A stretch of DNA of 49,377 bases from DASQHM01 sp035632095. GTDB lineage: Bacteria; Pseudomonadota; Alphaproteobacteria; Ferrovibrionales; Ferrovibrionaceae. Shown piece after piece: positions 16,196 to 24,926 of this stretch. How positions within the stretch are numbered: position 1 is the first letter of the stretch; every line of letters starts with the position of its first letter. Under the pieces are notes generated by a model. That model was not told the origin of the DNA. It saw only the letters and a list, made by a program, of their open reading frames with translations, and made no database searches. The DNA lies in NCBI GenBank assembly GCA_035632095.1, contig DASQHM010000126.1, forward strand, positions 1 through 49,377. The letters are read 5' to 3'. A program made the translations under genes and the position numbers.

Positions 16196-16580
16196 TCGTC
16201 CAGCCCCGAAGTGACCTCTTGCGCCGCGGCCCAGAACTCCAATGCTTTGATTAGCAGTTATTTTCCGCCACTTCGGGTCATGCCGTCCACGCCAACCCCT
16301 ACCCAAGCCATACGCCTGGTTGGGAACAGGTCGGCGATCCGTCTGCCGCTCGGCTGCATGGATAGGAACATCCGAAATCTATCAGAACCGCAATCGATGC
16401 AAACCTAGGTCGACAGGCTGAACGCATCGCGGCGCCAATCGAGCGGGACGCGCCGCCCGCAGATAGGTCGTCCGGCAGGCAGGGCGGGAAAATTTCCCGG
16501 CAAGTCCGGGACAGCTTGGCATGGCGAAATCGCCGGAGTTTCGCGACAATCCGGATGGCAGCACGATCTGACGAAGCGCG
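16196..16580. other. Intergenic stretch between the XRE pair and tonB
   Basis: The two flanking genes diverge from here. Apart from the palindrome at its left edge and the 15-bp palindrome at 16485-16499 it holds no gene I can support. Confidence 0.5.
16485..16499. promoter_or_regulatory. 15-bp palindrome upstream of tonB
   Basis: CGGGAAAATTTCCCG is a perfect inverted repeat around a central A, 82 bases before the tonB-like start. Thirteen of its 15 bases recur at 19524-19538 upstream of the TonB-dependent receptor. It is a likely target of the NarL-type regulator encoded between them (inference). Confidence 0.65.
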
Positions 16581-17390
16581 ATGACCCTCGAGACGACGGA
16601 CGACTTTCGCCTATTTGACGAGCCCGCGGCGCGCCGGCGCGGCTGGATCGGCTGGCAGGCCTGGGCCGGTTCGGCGCTCGTGCATGCGTCGATCGCCTTA
16701 GCCGGCGTGGCGATTGCCTTGACGGCAACGGCGCCGGTGCCACTTCCGACCAATGCCATCGAAGTGACGTTCTCCATCGAACCGTCGATCGCGCCGGCCC
16801 AACCTGCACTCGAGCCCCCGCCGCAAGCCGCGGAGCGACAAGTTACGAGGGTGCCGACACCGGAACCTCCCAAGACCGCAACTCCGGAAGCGGCGACCCC
16901 AGTCCCGGAAACGGCGCCCGATGCGAAACGCGTCGCAGAGGCCGAACCGCCCCCGCTTCCGAGATTCAGGCCGGTCGTTTCGACGCCCGCGCCGGCGAAA
17001 CCCGCCGCGCTCGCGGACGAACCGGCCGCGCCCGCCGCGCCACCGCGGCCGATTGCCGAAGGGCCCGCCGCCCAGCTAGCGCCCGGCAATCAAACTGTTG
17101 CTGCGGCCGTTCCGTTTCGTCCCGTGGCCGGCATGGCGAGCAACCACAGGCCGGACTACCCGCTCGAGGCACGGAGCCGCCATCAGCAGGGCCGCGTCCT
17201 GCTGCATGTCCAGGTATCGGCCAGCGGAAACGCCATGGCTGTCGACGTGACCGCCAGCAGCGGCTATGCCGCGCTCGATGAAGCAGCGCTTGCCGCGGTG
17301 CGCAATTGGCATTTCGTGCCCGCCGCGCAAGCGGGCGTGCCCGTCGCGTCGGCCGTCGACGTTCCCATCGACTTCAGGATTGCCGACTAG
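16581..17390 (+). CDS. TonB-family energy transducer
   Basis: 269 residues. There is a short cytoplasmic N-terminus, one membrane anchor at about 27-49 (WAGSALVHASIALAGVAIAL), a periplasmic Pro/Ala/Glu-rich spacer (about 55-165) and a TonB C-terminal domain (about 187-267). The C-terminal domain carries YPLEARSRHQQGRVLLHVQV, then SSGYAALDEAALAAVRNWHF and a final beta strand. TonB passes proton-motive energy from ExbB/ExbD to outer-membrane receptors; exbBD is not in this window. The receptor at 19625 is the obvious partner, and both have the same upstream palindrome. It converges on the response-regulator gene, overlapping its 3' end by 17 bp. Confidence 0.87.
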   Translation: MTLETTDDFRLFDEPAARRRGWIGWQAWAGSALVHASIALAGVAIALTATAPVPLPTNAIEVTFSIEPSIAPAQPALEPPPQAAERQVTRVPTPEPPKTATPEAATPVPETAPDAKRVAEAEPPPLPRFRPVVSTPAPAKPAALADEPAAPAAPPRPIAEGPAAQLAPGNQTVAAAVPFRPVAGMASNHRPDYPLEARSRHQQGRVLLHVQVSASGNAMAVDVTASSGYAALDEAALAAVRNWHFVPAAQAGVPVASAVDVPIDFRIAD

Positions 17391-18048
17391 GTTCGTCGGG
17401 GCCCGAATGTCCCGGCACACCGCCGCCTTTGCTAAGCCCATGCAGAATGGCAATGCGAATGAGATCCGCCGTGCGCGCAACGCCAAGTTTGGTCTTGATC
17501 AGGCTGCAATTGTTGGCGACGGTCTTGTAGCTGACGCCGATCGTTTCAGCGATCTGCGGCAGACTGCGCCCGTCGCCCAGGAGGCGCATGATCTCCAGGT
17601 CGCGCCGCGACAGGTCCGCCAAGGCGCGCGAGGTCGGCTTGACGTTCAAGAGCGCGAGCTCCTGCGCCATGGCGTGGTCGATATAGGTCTGGCCGCTCCC
17701 GACGCGTTTCACGGCGGTCAAGATCTGATCGGGCGGCGCATGCTTGCTGACATACCCCGCTGCTCCGGCCTGCAACGCTCGTGTCACGTAGATCGCGTCG
17801 TCGTGCACACTGAATATCAGGACGCGGACGGCAGCGTCCTCGGCTTTCAAGCGCGCCATCACTTCGAGCCCGCCGATGCCGGGCAGGTTCAAATCCAGGA
17901 TCACCAGGCCGGGCCGAAAGGCCTTGAGGAGCGAGAGCGCCTCAGCGCCGCTCTCCGCCTCCTTCACGTCCATTTGCGGCTCGGCCGCAAGCAGCTTCCG
18001 CAGTCCCGATCGAACGATTGGATGATCGTCGACGATAAGAACCTTCAT
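17374..18048 (-). CDS. NarL/FixJ-type response regulator
   Basis: 224 residues. The receiver domain (1-118) has the acidic pair DD (7-8), phospho-acceptor Asp52 (VILDLNLPG), a switch Ser (IFSVHD) and Lys (VSKHAPP). The LuxR-type HTH is at about 143-205 (LSRRDLEIMRLLGDGRS, AETIGVSYKTVANNCSLIKTKL). The ATG at 18048 overlaps the kinase stop in an ATGA, so the two are translationally coupled. The protein should be phosphorylated by the adjacent kinase and act on the repeated 15-bp palindromes nearby; the latter is inference. Confidence 0.92.
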   Translation of the reverse strand: MKVLIVDDHPIVRSGLRKLLAAEPQMDVKEAESGAEALSLLKAFRPGLVILDLNLPGIGGLEVMARLKAEDAAVRVLIFSVHDDAIYVTRALQAGAAGYVSKHAPPDQILTAVKRVGSGQTYIDHAMAQELALLNVKPTSRALADLSRRDLEIMRLLGDGRSLPQIAETIGVSYKTVANNCSLIKTKLGVARTADLIRIAILHGLSKGGGVPGHSGPDEPSRQS

Positions 18049-19421
18049 GATTGGGACATTCGAAGCGCGGGCACGAGTTCGCGCGCAGGCGCCGCACAGG
18101 GAAGCGTTGCCGTCACCGTGAGCCCGCCGTCCGGCATATTGGCGATGGTCAAGCGGCCGCCCATGGCCTTGACGCGCTCGTTCATGCCGAGCAGGCCGTA
18201 ACCGAGCCCGGCCGATTCCCCGATCCCCGAGCCATTGTCCGCGACCTCGGCGACTACATCGTGTCGGCCGGTCTCTGCATCGCCGGTGCGCGACACGGAT
18301 ATCTTGACGGCCGTCGGTTTGCCGTGGCGCACGGCGTTGCTCAGGCACTCCTGGACCACGCGGAACACAGTCTTGTCGGCAAGATCGCCGAGAGCATCGC
18401 AGTCGGGCGCGATCGTCACCTGGAAATCGATGTCGGGGTGCCGCCTGGACCAGAATTCGACCATGTTGGCAATGGCCGCACTCAATCCGAAGTCGGCAAG
18501 ACCGATCGGCCGCAACCGGCCCAGCATGTTGCGCACGACCTGCTGAATGTGTTCCACCGCTTCGCTGATCGAGTCGACGATGGCCGGAAGCTCGGCCGTC
18601 GGTTTGTCCTTTGCCAGGCGCGATATATTGCCGACGTCAACATTTATGGCGAACAGGAACGGACTCACTTCGTCGTGAAGGTCGCGGGCGAGTTCGCTGC
18701 GCTCCTGCTCCTGAAGCGTCAGCAGCTGCTCGTTCAGGCGGCGGTTATCCGCGTCCATTTCGGCAAGGCGCTCGGCCATGCGGTTGAAGCTGTCGCGGAG
18801 GCGCGCGATCTCGGGTGCCAGGGGAATATCGATTCTTGCGCCGTAGTCGCCGCGGCCTACCTGTTGCAGGGCCGACGCCAAACGGTCCAACGGCCGGAGC
18901 GCGCGGCCGATCAAGAGATAGATCAGCGCAATCGTCGGCACGCAGAAGGCGGCCAGCATGATTAAGGTGTCGGTGAACCAGTTCCAGACTTCGAGAATCT
19001 CGTTGTGCGGATCGGTTTCGATGACGACGGAGCCGTAAGATTGGCTGCCGGCGGCAACCGGCAGTCGTTCGGTTACCGGCGCGACGCCAATCAGTCGAAC
19101 AAACCAATCGGGAATCGAGCCGAACGGCGGCGCCTCGACGGCGGGCTCGGCGACCGCACCAGCGTCGCCGGTCAAGGCCACGTGCAAATGCCGGTTCCCC
19201 CGGAACGATGCGATGAGGTTTTCGAGATCGTGCCGCGGGTCGCGGGACTTGGGCAGCTCGAGAACGGCGTTCTCGACGGTCTGCCGGCCGACGAGCAAAG
19301 CCGATTGCATCTCGGTCTGGACGGAGCGCGAGGCGGTAAAGACCGCGAAGACGCCGCCGAAAACGAGGCTGGCGACCAAAACGATCGCGACCAGGCCGAT
19401 CAGGCGAAATCGTAGTGACAT
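18045..19421 (-). CDS. Membrane histidine kinase (HisKA_3, NarX/UhpB type)
   Basis: 458 residues. TM1 is about 9-30, a periplasmic sensor of about 120 residues follows, then TM2 about 150-172, HAMP about 172-225 and a short coiled coil. The HisKA_3 dimerisation helix carries phospho-acceptor His249 (ARDLHDEVSPF). The ATPase has an N box (QECLSNAVRHG), a G1 box (VADNGSGIG) and a G2-like GYGLLGMNERV. This class pairs with NarL-type regulators, as found here. The signal is unknown. The start lies about 200 bp from the divergent receptor gene, with the palindrome at 19524 between them. Confidence 0.92.
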   Translation of the reverse strand: MSLRFRLIGLVAIVLVASLVFGGVFAVFTASRSVQTEMQSALLVGRQTVENAVLELPKSRDPRHDLENLIASFRGNRHLHVALTGDAGAVAEPAVEAPPFGSIPDWFVRLIGVAPVTERLPVAAGSQSYGSVVIETDPHNEILEVWNWFTDTLIMLAAFCVPTIALIYLLIGRALRPLDRLASALQQVGRGDYGARIDIPLAPEIARLRDSFNRMAERLAEMDADNRRLNEQLLTLQEQERSELARDLHDEVSPFLFAINVDVGNISRLAKDKPTAELPAIVDSISEAVEHIQQVVRNMLGRLRPIGLADFGLSAAIANMVEFWSRRHPDIDFQVTIAPDCDALGDLADKTVFRVVQECLSNAVRHGKPTAVKISVSRTGDAETGRHDVVAEVADNGSGIGESAGLGYGLLGMNERVKAMGGRLTIANMPDGGLTVTATLPCAAPARELVPALRMSQS

Positions 19422-19523
19422 CGAAGTCCCGCGAGCCTTCCGCGCAATCTCAACGAAGCGGTCCAGAATGCCACGAGAGGCGCATGCATATCCAATCCAA
19501 GTAGGGACGCGCGGCGTGAGGAT

Positions 19524-19538
19524 CGGGAAAAACTCCCG
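19524..19538. promoter_or_regulatory. Palindrome upstream of TonB receptor and kinase
   Basis: CGGGAAAAACTCCCG matches the tonB-upstream palindrome in 13 of 15 positions and keeps the CGGGA...TCCCG arms at the same spacing. It lies between the divergent kinase gene (start 19421) and receptor gene (start 19625), so it could control either or both. Confidence 0.6.
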
Positions 19539-19624
19539 GCCAAATCGGTCAAGTCGGGCCTAGCCAGGCCCGCATGTCTCCGGGCCTAATGGCTCCGGGA
19601 CGTAGATTCGGTTCGGAGGGGGAG

Positions 19625-22006
19625 ATGCAAGGCGAGCGGCGCCTGTGGGCGGCTGTTGCCGTCGCGCTATCGCTTTCGCAGACCCCGGTTGCCGCGCAAG
19701 CGCCTGCGCCGAGCCCGGAGGCGCCGCCGACCGTCACGCTCGCTCCCGTCGAAGTGATCGGCACCACGCCCGTGCCCGGCACCGGTATCGATCGCGACAA
19801 GGTGCCGTCGAACGTGCAATCCCTGTCGTCGTCCGACTTGCGGCGCGAGGGATCGCCGAGCCTGACCGGGGCTCTCAACAATCAGTCGGGCAGCATCAGC
19901 ATCGGCGGCTCGTCGGACGACCCGTTCCAGCCGGACATCCTATATCGCGGCTTCGCGGCCTCGCCGGTGCTGGGCACGCCGCAAGGGCTGGCGGTTTATC
20001 AGAACGGTGTCCGGATCAATGAAGCATTCGGCGATACGGTCAATTGGGACTTGTTCCCCGACGTCGCCATCGACCGCGTCAACGTGTTCAGCGCCAATCC
20101 GGTGTACGGCCTCAACGCGCTTGGCGGCGCGCTCGTGGTCAGCATGAAGAACGGCTTCACCTACCAGGGCCTTGAAGGCGAACTCGGCGGCGGATCGTTC
20201 GGGCAACGCAGCGCTTCCCTGCAATACGGCAGGCAAGTCGGCGCCTTCGGGGCCTATCTCGCGGGCCGCGCCTTCGATTCCGACGGTTGGCGACAGCTTT
20301 CGCCGGATTCGTTGCGACAGGTCTACGCCGACGTCGGTGCCCGCGGCGAACGGGCGTCGTTCGACATCAGCATCAGCGGAGCAAACAATCGATTGACCGG
20401 AATCGGCCCTGTGCCGGTGCAGGAACTGGCGGTCGACCGTTCGCTGGTCTTCACCAGCCCGCAAAGCGACATCAACAAGCTGATATTCGTGACCCTGAAC
20501 GGCTCATACCAGGCGACGGACGCGCTTTCGCTTCAGGGCACGCTCTATCGGCGGGAGTTTCGCCAAGCGGTCGCCAACGGCAATACGACGAATTTCACCG
20601 CCTGCGCGCCGGCGAACGGGTTGCTGTGCCAATCCGACGCGACGACGCCGCTGACCGGCCCCGGCGGCGCGACAATCCCCGACCTGTCGCTCGGCGGCAC
20701 GGTTCCCATCGGCGAGAACGACCGCGAATCCATCCATGCTGTGGGCACGGGCGGCACGTTGCAAACGACCCACGACGGCTCGCTGATGGGTCACGACAAC
20801 AACTTCGTGCTCGGCGCCAGCATCGACCATTCGGTGGTCAATTTCCGCTCGACGACCGAGGTCGGCGCCATAAATTCGGCCCTGATCGTGCTGTCGTCGG
20901 GCTTTTTCGTCGATACGCCGGAAACCGCCGGCTTCAACGCCACGCCGGTCAACCTCAGCGCCACCAACGACTACTACGGTGCGTTCGTTTCCGATACGTT
21001 CAATATCACGCCCGCGCTCGCCGTAACGGCGAGCGGCCGGTACAACATCGCCAACATCGTCCTGGCCGACCGCGAGGGATCGAACCTATCGGGGTCGAAC
21101 CGCTATGCCCGATTCAATCCCGCCGTCGGCCTCGCCTATAAGATTCACGAAGGCCTGACGGCCTATGCCGGATACGCCGAGGGCAATCGCGCGCCGACGC
21201 CGAGCGAGATCGAATGTTCGGACCCGACGCGGCCCTGCGTGCTGCCGTCCTCGCTCTCCGCCGATCCGCCTCGACTGAAACAGGTCGTCTCGCATACCTA
21301 CGAGGCAGGCTTGCATGGAAAATTTTCGTTGCCCCAGTGGGCGCCCGGTCGCTTTGCCTGGAATGCCGGCGCGTTCCGCACCAACCTGACCGACGACATT
21401 TTCGGCGTGGCGACGTCAATCAGCACCGGCTTTTTCGAGAATATCGGCGCGACGCGCCGGCAAGGCGTCGAAACCGGGCTGAACTACAAAGACGAAAAAT
21501 GGTCGGTCTTCGGCTCCTATAGCCTCGTCGACGCCACCTTCCGCTCGCTGTTGACGTTGCCGTCGCCGAACAATCCCTTTGCCGACGCCAACGGCAACAT
21601 TCACGTGGTGCCGGGCGATCGCCTGCCTGGCATTCCCATGCACCGGCTGAAGATCGGCATCGACTATCGGATCACGCCGAGCTGGAACATCGCCGGCACG
21701 CTCATCTACGTTAGCGATCAATTCTTCCATGGCGACGAGTCGAATCAGAACCCGACGTTGCCGGGGTACGGCGTGGTGAACTTGTCGAGCTCGTACGCGG
21801 TGACAGAGAACGTCGAGATGTTCGCCACGGTGCAGAACGCCTTGAACAAACGCTATTCGACATTCGGAACGTTCGGCGATCCGACCGGCATCGGCGTGCC
21901 GGGCATACCGGCCGGCGCGGTCACAAACGGTCCCGGCGTCGACAACCGGTTCGAAAGTCCGGCGGCGCCGATCAGCGTTTTCGGCGGCGTGCGGATGCTG
22001 TTTTAG
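19625..22006 (+). CDS. TonB-dependent outer-membrane receptor
   Basis: 793 residues. A signal peptide (MQGERRLWAAVAVALSLSQTPVAAQA) leads into the plug domain: LAPVEVIGTTPVPG as TonB-box region, then ALNNQSGSIS, GFAASPVLGTPQGLAVYQNG and NALGGALVVSMKNG. A long 22-stranded-type barrel of aromatic beta hairpins follows and ends in Phe (GGVRMLF), the outer-membrane insertion signal. The substrate is not identifiable. The ATG at 19625 has a GGAGGGGG ribosome site just upstream. The neighbouring two-component system and tonB suggest inducible uptake of one nutrient or metal complex. No permease or periplasmic binding protein is beside it. Confidence 0.92.
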   Translation: MQGERRLWAAVAVALSLSQTPVAAQAPAPSPEAPPTVTLAPVEVIGTTPVPGTGIDRDKVPSNVQSLSSSDLRREGSPSLTGALNNQSGSISIGGSSDDPFQPDILYRGFAASPVLGTPQGLAVYQNGVRINEAFGDTVNWDLFPDVAIDRVNVFSANPVYGLNALGGALVVSMKNGFTYQGLEGELGGGSFGQRSASLQYGRQVGAFGAYLAGRAFDSDGWRQLSPDSLRQVYADVGARGERASFDISISGANNRLTGIGPVPVQELAVDRSLVFTSPQSDINKLIFVTLNGSYQATDALSLQGTLYRREFRQAVANGNTTNFTACAPANGLLCQSDATTPLTGPGGATIPDLSLGGTVPIGENDRESIHAVGTGGTLQTTHDGSLMGHDNNFVLGASIDHSVVNFRSTTEVGAINSALIVLSSGFFVDTPETAGFNATPVNLSATNDYYGAFVSDTFNITPALAVTASGRYNIANIVLADREGSNLSGSNRYARFNPAVGLAYKIHEGLTAYAGYAEGNRAPTPSEIECSDPTRPCVLPSSLSADPPRLKQVVSHTYEAGLHGKFSLPQWAPGRFAWNAGAFRTNLTDDIFGVATSISTGFFENIGATRRQGVETGLNYKDEKWSVFGSYSLVDATFRSLLTLPSPNNPFADANGNIHVVPGDRLPGIPMHRLKIGIDYRITPSWNIAGTLIYVSDQFFHGDESNQNPTLPGYGVVNLSSSYAVTENVEMFATVQNALNKRYSTFGTFGDPTGIGVPGIPAGAVTNGPGVDNRFESPAAPISVFGGVRMLF

Positions 22007-22018
22007 TCCTGCCGGATG

Positions 22019-22678
22019 CTATTCGGCCACATGGAGCGTCATGAACGCGTCCGTCGCGGCCTGCGCGCGCCGTTGCATCTCGGCGGATGTCGGCGCGGGC
22101 TCGACACCCATCAGCGAGCGCATCATCGTATCGCCGGAAAGCAGCCAGAAGAACTGCCGCGCCATGACCATCGGATCGCCCGCCCGAAGAATACCGGCGG
22201 ATTGCATGTCGGACGTGAGTTTGGCGAGCGCCGCGAGGTTGGCCTTTCGCCCGCACGCATCGAGTTCCCGCGCCATTTCAGGCGAAGCCTCCGCCTCGAC
22301 CACCGCAAGGCGATACAGAGCGATGACGCCAGGGCTGCCGATGCCGCGCTGCACTTCAATGCCGAAACGCGCCAATGTCTGCGCCAGGCCCTCCCGGCTT
22401 CTGACCGAGGGCGATTGCAGGGCCAAGCGCATCCGGCTGGCGCGGCCGCTGATCATGGCCTGGAAAATGCCGAGCTTGCTGCCGAATTGGGCGTAAAGCT
22501 CGCGCTTTGACACTTTGGCTCGGGTCGCGATGTCCAACGTGCTGGCGGCCGCGTAGCCCCGCTCCATCAACACGGCGAAGGCGGCATCGCAAATCCGTTC
22601 CCGGCGCGCCTCCTGCGGTTCCGGGGTCTCGTTCCGTTTCGGCGCCTTTCGGGGTCTCTGCATCATGCCCTCTTGCAT
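22019..22678 (-). CDS. TetR-family transcriptional regulator
   Basis: 219 residues. After a basic N-terminus, the TetR helix-turn-helix is at about 27-73: RRERICDAAFAVLMERGYA, then TLDIATRAKVSKRELYAQFGSK. The C-terminal ligand domain resembles the AefR-like group (FFWLLSGDTMMRSL). The ATG at 22678 touches the palindromic operator; ATGs at 22666 and 22663 are alternatives after GAGGG. It is divergent from a membrane protein gene and is likely to repress both by the two GGTAC-N6-GTACC sites between them. Confidence 0.9.
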   Translation of the reverse strand: MQEGMMQRPRKAPKRNETPEPQEARRERICDAAFAVLMERGYAAASTLDIATRAKVSKRELYAQFGSKLGIFQAMISGRASRMRLALQSPSVRSREGLAQTLARFGIEVQRGIGSPGVIALYRLAVVEAEASPEMARELDACGRKANLAALAKLTSDMQSAGILRAGDPMVMARQFFWLLSGDTMMRSLMGVEPAPTSAEMQRRAQAATDAFMTLHVAE

Positions 22679-22702
22679 TGGTACCTATAGGTACCATATA
22701 GT
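22673..22702 (+). promoter_or_regulatory. Promoter of the membrane protein gene with operator in its spacer
   Basis: TTGCAT (22673-22678), an 18-bp spacer, then TATAGT (22697-22702). The spacer is exactly the palindrome TGGTACCTATAGGTACCA (22679-22696), so repressor binding would block polymerase directly. Confidence 0.55.
22679..22696. promoter_or_regulatory. TetR operator 1, perfect 18-bp palindrome
   Basis: TGGTACCTATAGGTACCA equals its own reverse complement. The half-site arrangement is GGTAC-N6-GTACC. It begins one base beyond the tetR ATG. Confidence 0.8.
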
Positions 22703-22713
22703 CGACCAGGTTT

Positions 22714-22729
22714 GGTACTGTCGCGTACC
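22714..22729. promoter_or_regulatory. TetR operator 2
   Basis: GGTACTGTCGCGTACC has the same GGTAC-N6-GTACC architecture as operator 1, with a non-palindromic centre. The centres are 34 bp apart, about three helical turns, placing both sites on nearly the same face. Confidence 0.7.
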
Positions 22730-22770
22730 CACTCTAGCATGGACGTTCGCACCTCGGATAGGAGGCGGCC

Positions 22771-23358
22771 GTGAAACTGCCCTTGAGCGCGAGCATTCTG
22801 CTCGGTTTCGCGCCTTACATTGCATTTTTCGCCTTGATGCGAGGCTTTTCCGTGGAAGCCGGTCTTTGGGGCGCGTTCGCCGTCGCCGTCCTCGTCGGCG
22901 CGCAAGACAAGATCCGGGGCGGCTCGTGGAAAATCCTCGAAGTCGGCGCCGTAGTCATGTTCGCGGGGCTGGCCGCGTTCACCTGGGCGTCCCATTGGCA
23001 ATGGACGATCATGTCCGTCCGGCTGGCGGTCGATTTCGGATTGTTGACGATCGTGGTTCTGTCGCTTGCCATCGGGCAACCGTTCACCCTGCAGTATGCG
23101 CGGGAGCGGGTCGGCGCCGAGGCGGCGCGGTCCGCCCTGTTTCTGAGCGTCAACCGTCACATCACGTTGGCCTGGGCCGCTGCATTCGCAATTCTGGTGA
23201 CGATGCACGCCGTCGTCGTTTTCGTGCCGGCGGTGCCTGTATTGGCCGATCTGGTGGTCACGATCGCGACGCTTTTCTCCGCATACCGGTTCTCCACCTG
23301 GTACCCGGCGCATACACGCAAGCAGGCGGGCCTCGCGCAACAAACGCTCGGCGCCTGA
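22771..23358 (+). CDS. Multi-spanning inner-membrane protein, unknown
   Basis: 195 residues with about five hydrophobic helices (around 5-22, 30-44, 55-75, 85-102, 135-155, 158-175), short loops and a soluble tail ending HTRKQAGLAQQTLGA. There is no transporter signature I recognise. A central YARERVGAEAARS loop is charged. The GTG at 22771 has GGAGG at ideal distance. It is divergent from tetR and sits behind two TetR operators, so it is the probable regulated target. Confidence 0.75.
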   Translation: MKLPLSASILLGFAPYIAFFALMRGFSVEAGLWGAFAVAVLVGAQDKIRGGSWKILEVGAVVMFAGLAAFTWASHWQWTIMSVRLAVDFGLLTIVVLSLAIGQPFTLQYARERVGAEAARSALFLSVNRHITLAWAAAFAILVTMHAVVVFVPAVPVLADLVVTIATLFSAYRFSTWYPAHTRKQAGLAQQTLGA

Positions 23359-23416
23359 ACCGGCATCGCCGCGATCCACTTTGCAACCGCGCCCTTGAAA
23401 GGCCTAAGCCCAATGA

Positions 23417-23436
23417 ATGGCGCAGTTTTGCGCCAT
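23417..23436. other. Short hairpin downstream of the membrane protein gene
   Basis: ATGGCGCA and TGCGCCAT form an 8-bp stem around GTTT, 58 bases after the stop. No T tract follows, so it is a weak terminator or a chance palindrome. The rest of the 23359-23597 gap shows no gene. Confidence 0.3.
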
Positions 23437-23597
23437 ATGTAACGCTTTCTTAAGGCGCTTTTCGCTAGTTTGCGGATCGTGCCCCGACAGCGGCACACCG
23501 CGGGGCCGCCTGCCCCGGCAAGTACGAGCATCATCGCAATGCGCTGGCACTCAGCCGAACGAACTGCCGACCGCTGCCGCCGCGATGGTCGTTGAGC

Positions 23598-24875
23598 ATG
23601 CCGCGCGCGAACTCTCTGCAGGCAAAAGCAAAGCTTGAAGGACCGGACGCGATAGCGGCAACCGTCTCCTGCCAAGACCCCATTGCCGGCGAACTGCCCC
23701 TCGGTCTCGCCAATATCTCAAAGCGAATTTTTGAAGGCGCCGATTTGCGCCCGCTCGGCCGGCGCTTGATCGATCACGTGAAACGCCACGGCGACGACGC
23801 CGTAGCCCTCATGGATCTGTCGCGCCTTCTGCTGCTGACCGGCGACACGGCCAATGGCGAAGCATTACAGGCCCGCGCGCTTTCCTTGCAGCGTACGTAC
23901 TGCCAACCGGCGGCGGCGGAAATATCCCGTCCGTTGCGCTTGCTGGCGTTCATGGCGCCGGGCGATCTCATGACCAACACGCCCATCGAGTTTCTCTTGC
24001 AGCATTCGAATGTCGAGCTTCACACATACTATGTGTTGCCGGACGAGCCTCTCGGAGCGCCTATGCCGGACCACGACCTTGCCTGTGTCGCGATCAACGA
24101 ATCGGATCGCAACCAGCCGTTACTGGCGATGCTCGAACAAAGGCTGGCGAATTGGCCCCGCACGATTGTCAATCTACCGGGCGCCATCGCAAAACTGACG
24201 CGCGACGGCACTTACGCCTTGCTGCACGACATACCCGGCGTTTTCATGCCGCCGTCCGTGCGGCTGTCGCGAGACACACTGGCGCGGGCAGCGGACCGGA
24301 ATATGGCCGCCGCCGAGACGCTGCCGGGATTCGACTTTCCAATCATCGTACGTCCGATCGCCTCCCATGCAGGCCATGGCCTGCTCAAGATCGAAGAGCA
24401 AAGTGCGCTCTCCGGTTATTTGTCTTCCCAGGCCGAAGACGAATTCTACGTCTCCCCGTTTGTCGACTATCGCAGCGGCGATGGCCTGTTCCGAAAATAC
24501 CGCATCGTGCTGATCGGCGGCCGCCCCTATGCCTGCCATATGGCAATCTCCCAGCACTGGATGATCCACTATCTGAACGCAGGCATGACCGAAAGCGTCG
24601 CCAAGCGCGCCGAAGAGGCGCGCTTCATGGAAAGCTTCGATGCGGATTTCGCCCGGCGCCACGGGCCGGTGCTTCGATCCATCGCCGCTAGGCTTGACCT
24701 CGACTACTTCGGCATCGACTGCGGCGAGACGAAGGACGGCAGGTTGCTGATCTTCGAGGCCGACGTCGGCATGATCGTGCACGACATGGATCCGGTCGGC
24801 ATGTTTCCGTACAAGCAACCGCAGATGCAGAAGGTATTTCGCGCCTTCCGCGACATGCTTTGGCAAGCCGCGTAG
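23598..24875 (+). CDS. ATP-grasp-like protein of unknown specificity
   Basis: 425 residues. The first about 90 residues are helical and TPR-like (VALMDLSRLLLLTGDTANGEALQARAL). A middle Rossmann-like section follows (LRLLAFMAPGDLMTN), then an ATP-grasp-type nucleotide module: FPIIVRPIASHAGHGLLKIE for the first ATP-binding strand-loop, YRIVLIGGRPYACHMA, and a metal-site strand DGRLLIFEADVG preceded by DYFGIDCGE. The usual E-x-N of the metal site is E-x-D-V here. ATP-grasp enzymes join a carboxylate to an amine or thiol; no substrate can be inferred. The ATG at 23598 is chosen over a TTG two codons earlier; neither has a good ribosome site. It appears to be monocistronic. Confidence 0.65.
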   Translation: MPRANSLQAKAKLEGPDAIAATVSCQDPIAGELPLGLANISKRIFEGADLRPLGRRLIDHVKRHGDDAVALMDLSRLLLLTGDTANGEALQARALSLQRTYCQPAAAEISRPLRLLAFMAPGDLMTNTPIEFLLQHSNVELHTYYVLPDEPLGAPMPDHDLACVAINESDRNQPLLAMLEQRLANWPRTIVNLPGAIAKLTRDGTYALLHDIPGVFMPPSVRLSRDTLARAADRNMAAAETLPGFDFPIIVRPIASHAGHGLLKIEEQSALSGYLSSQAEDEFYVSPFVDYRSGDGLFRKYRIVLIGGRPYACHMAISQHWMIHYLNAGMTESVAKRAEEARFMESFDADFARRHGPVLRSIAARLDLDYFGIDCGETKDGRLLIFEADVGMIVHDMDPVGMFPYKQPQMQKVFRAFRDMLWQAA

Positions 24876-24926
24876 CCTAATCCCGCGTCGTGCGACGGCT
24901 GCCGGACGCGCGCCGCGCTGCCCCGG

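Noticed and set aside
16174..16202. Minus-strand promoter TGGACG-N17-TATATT in front of the candidate toxin
   Set aside because: The -10 touches the ATG at 16173, so transcription would start inside the gene; kept only as a note on start uncertainty.
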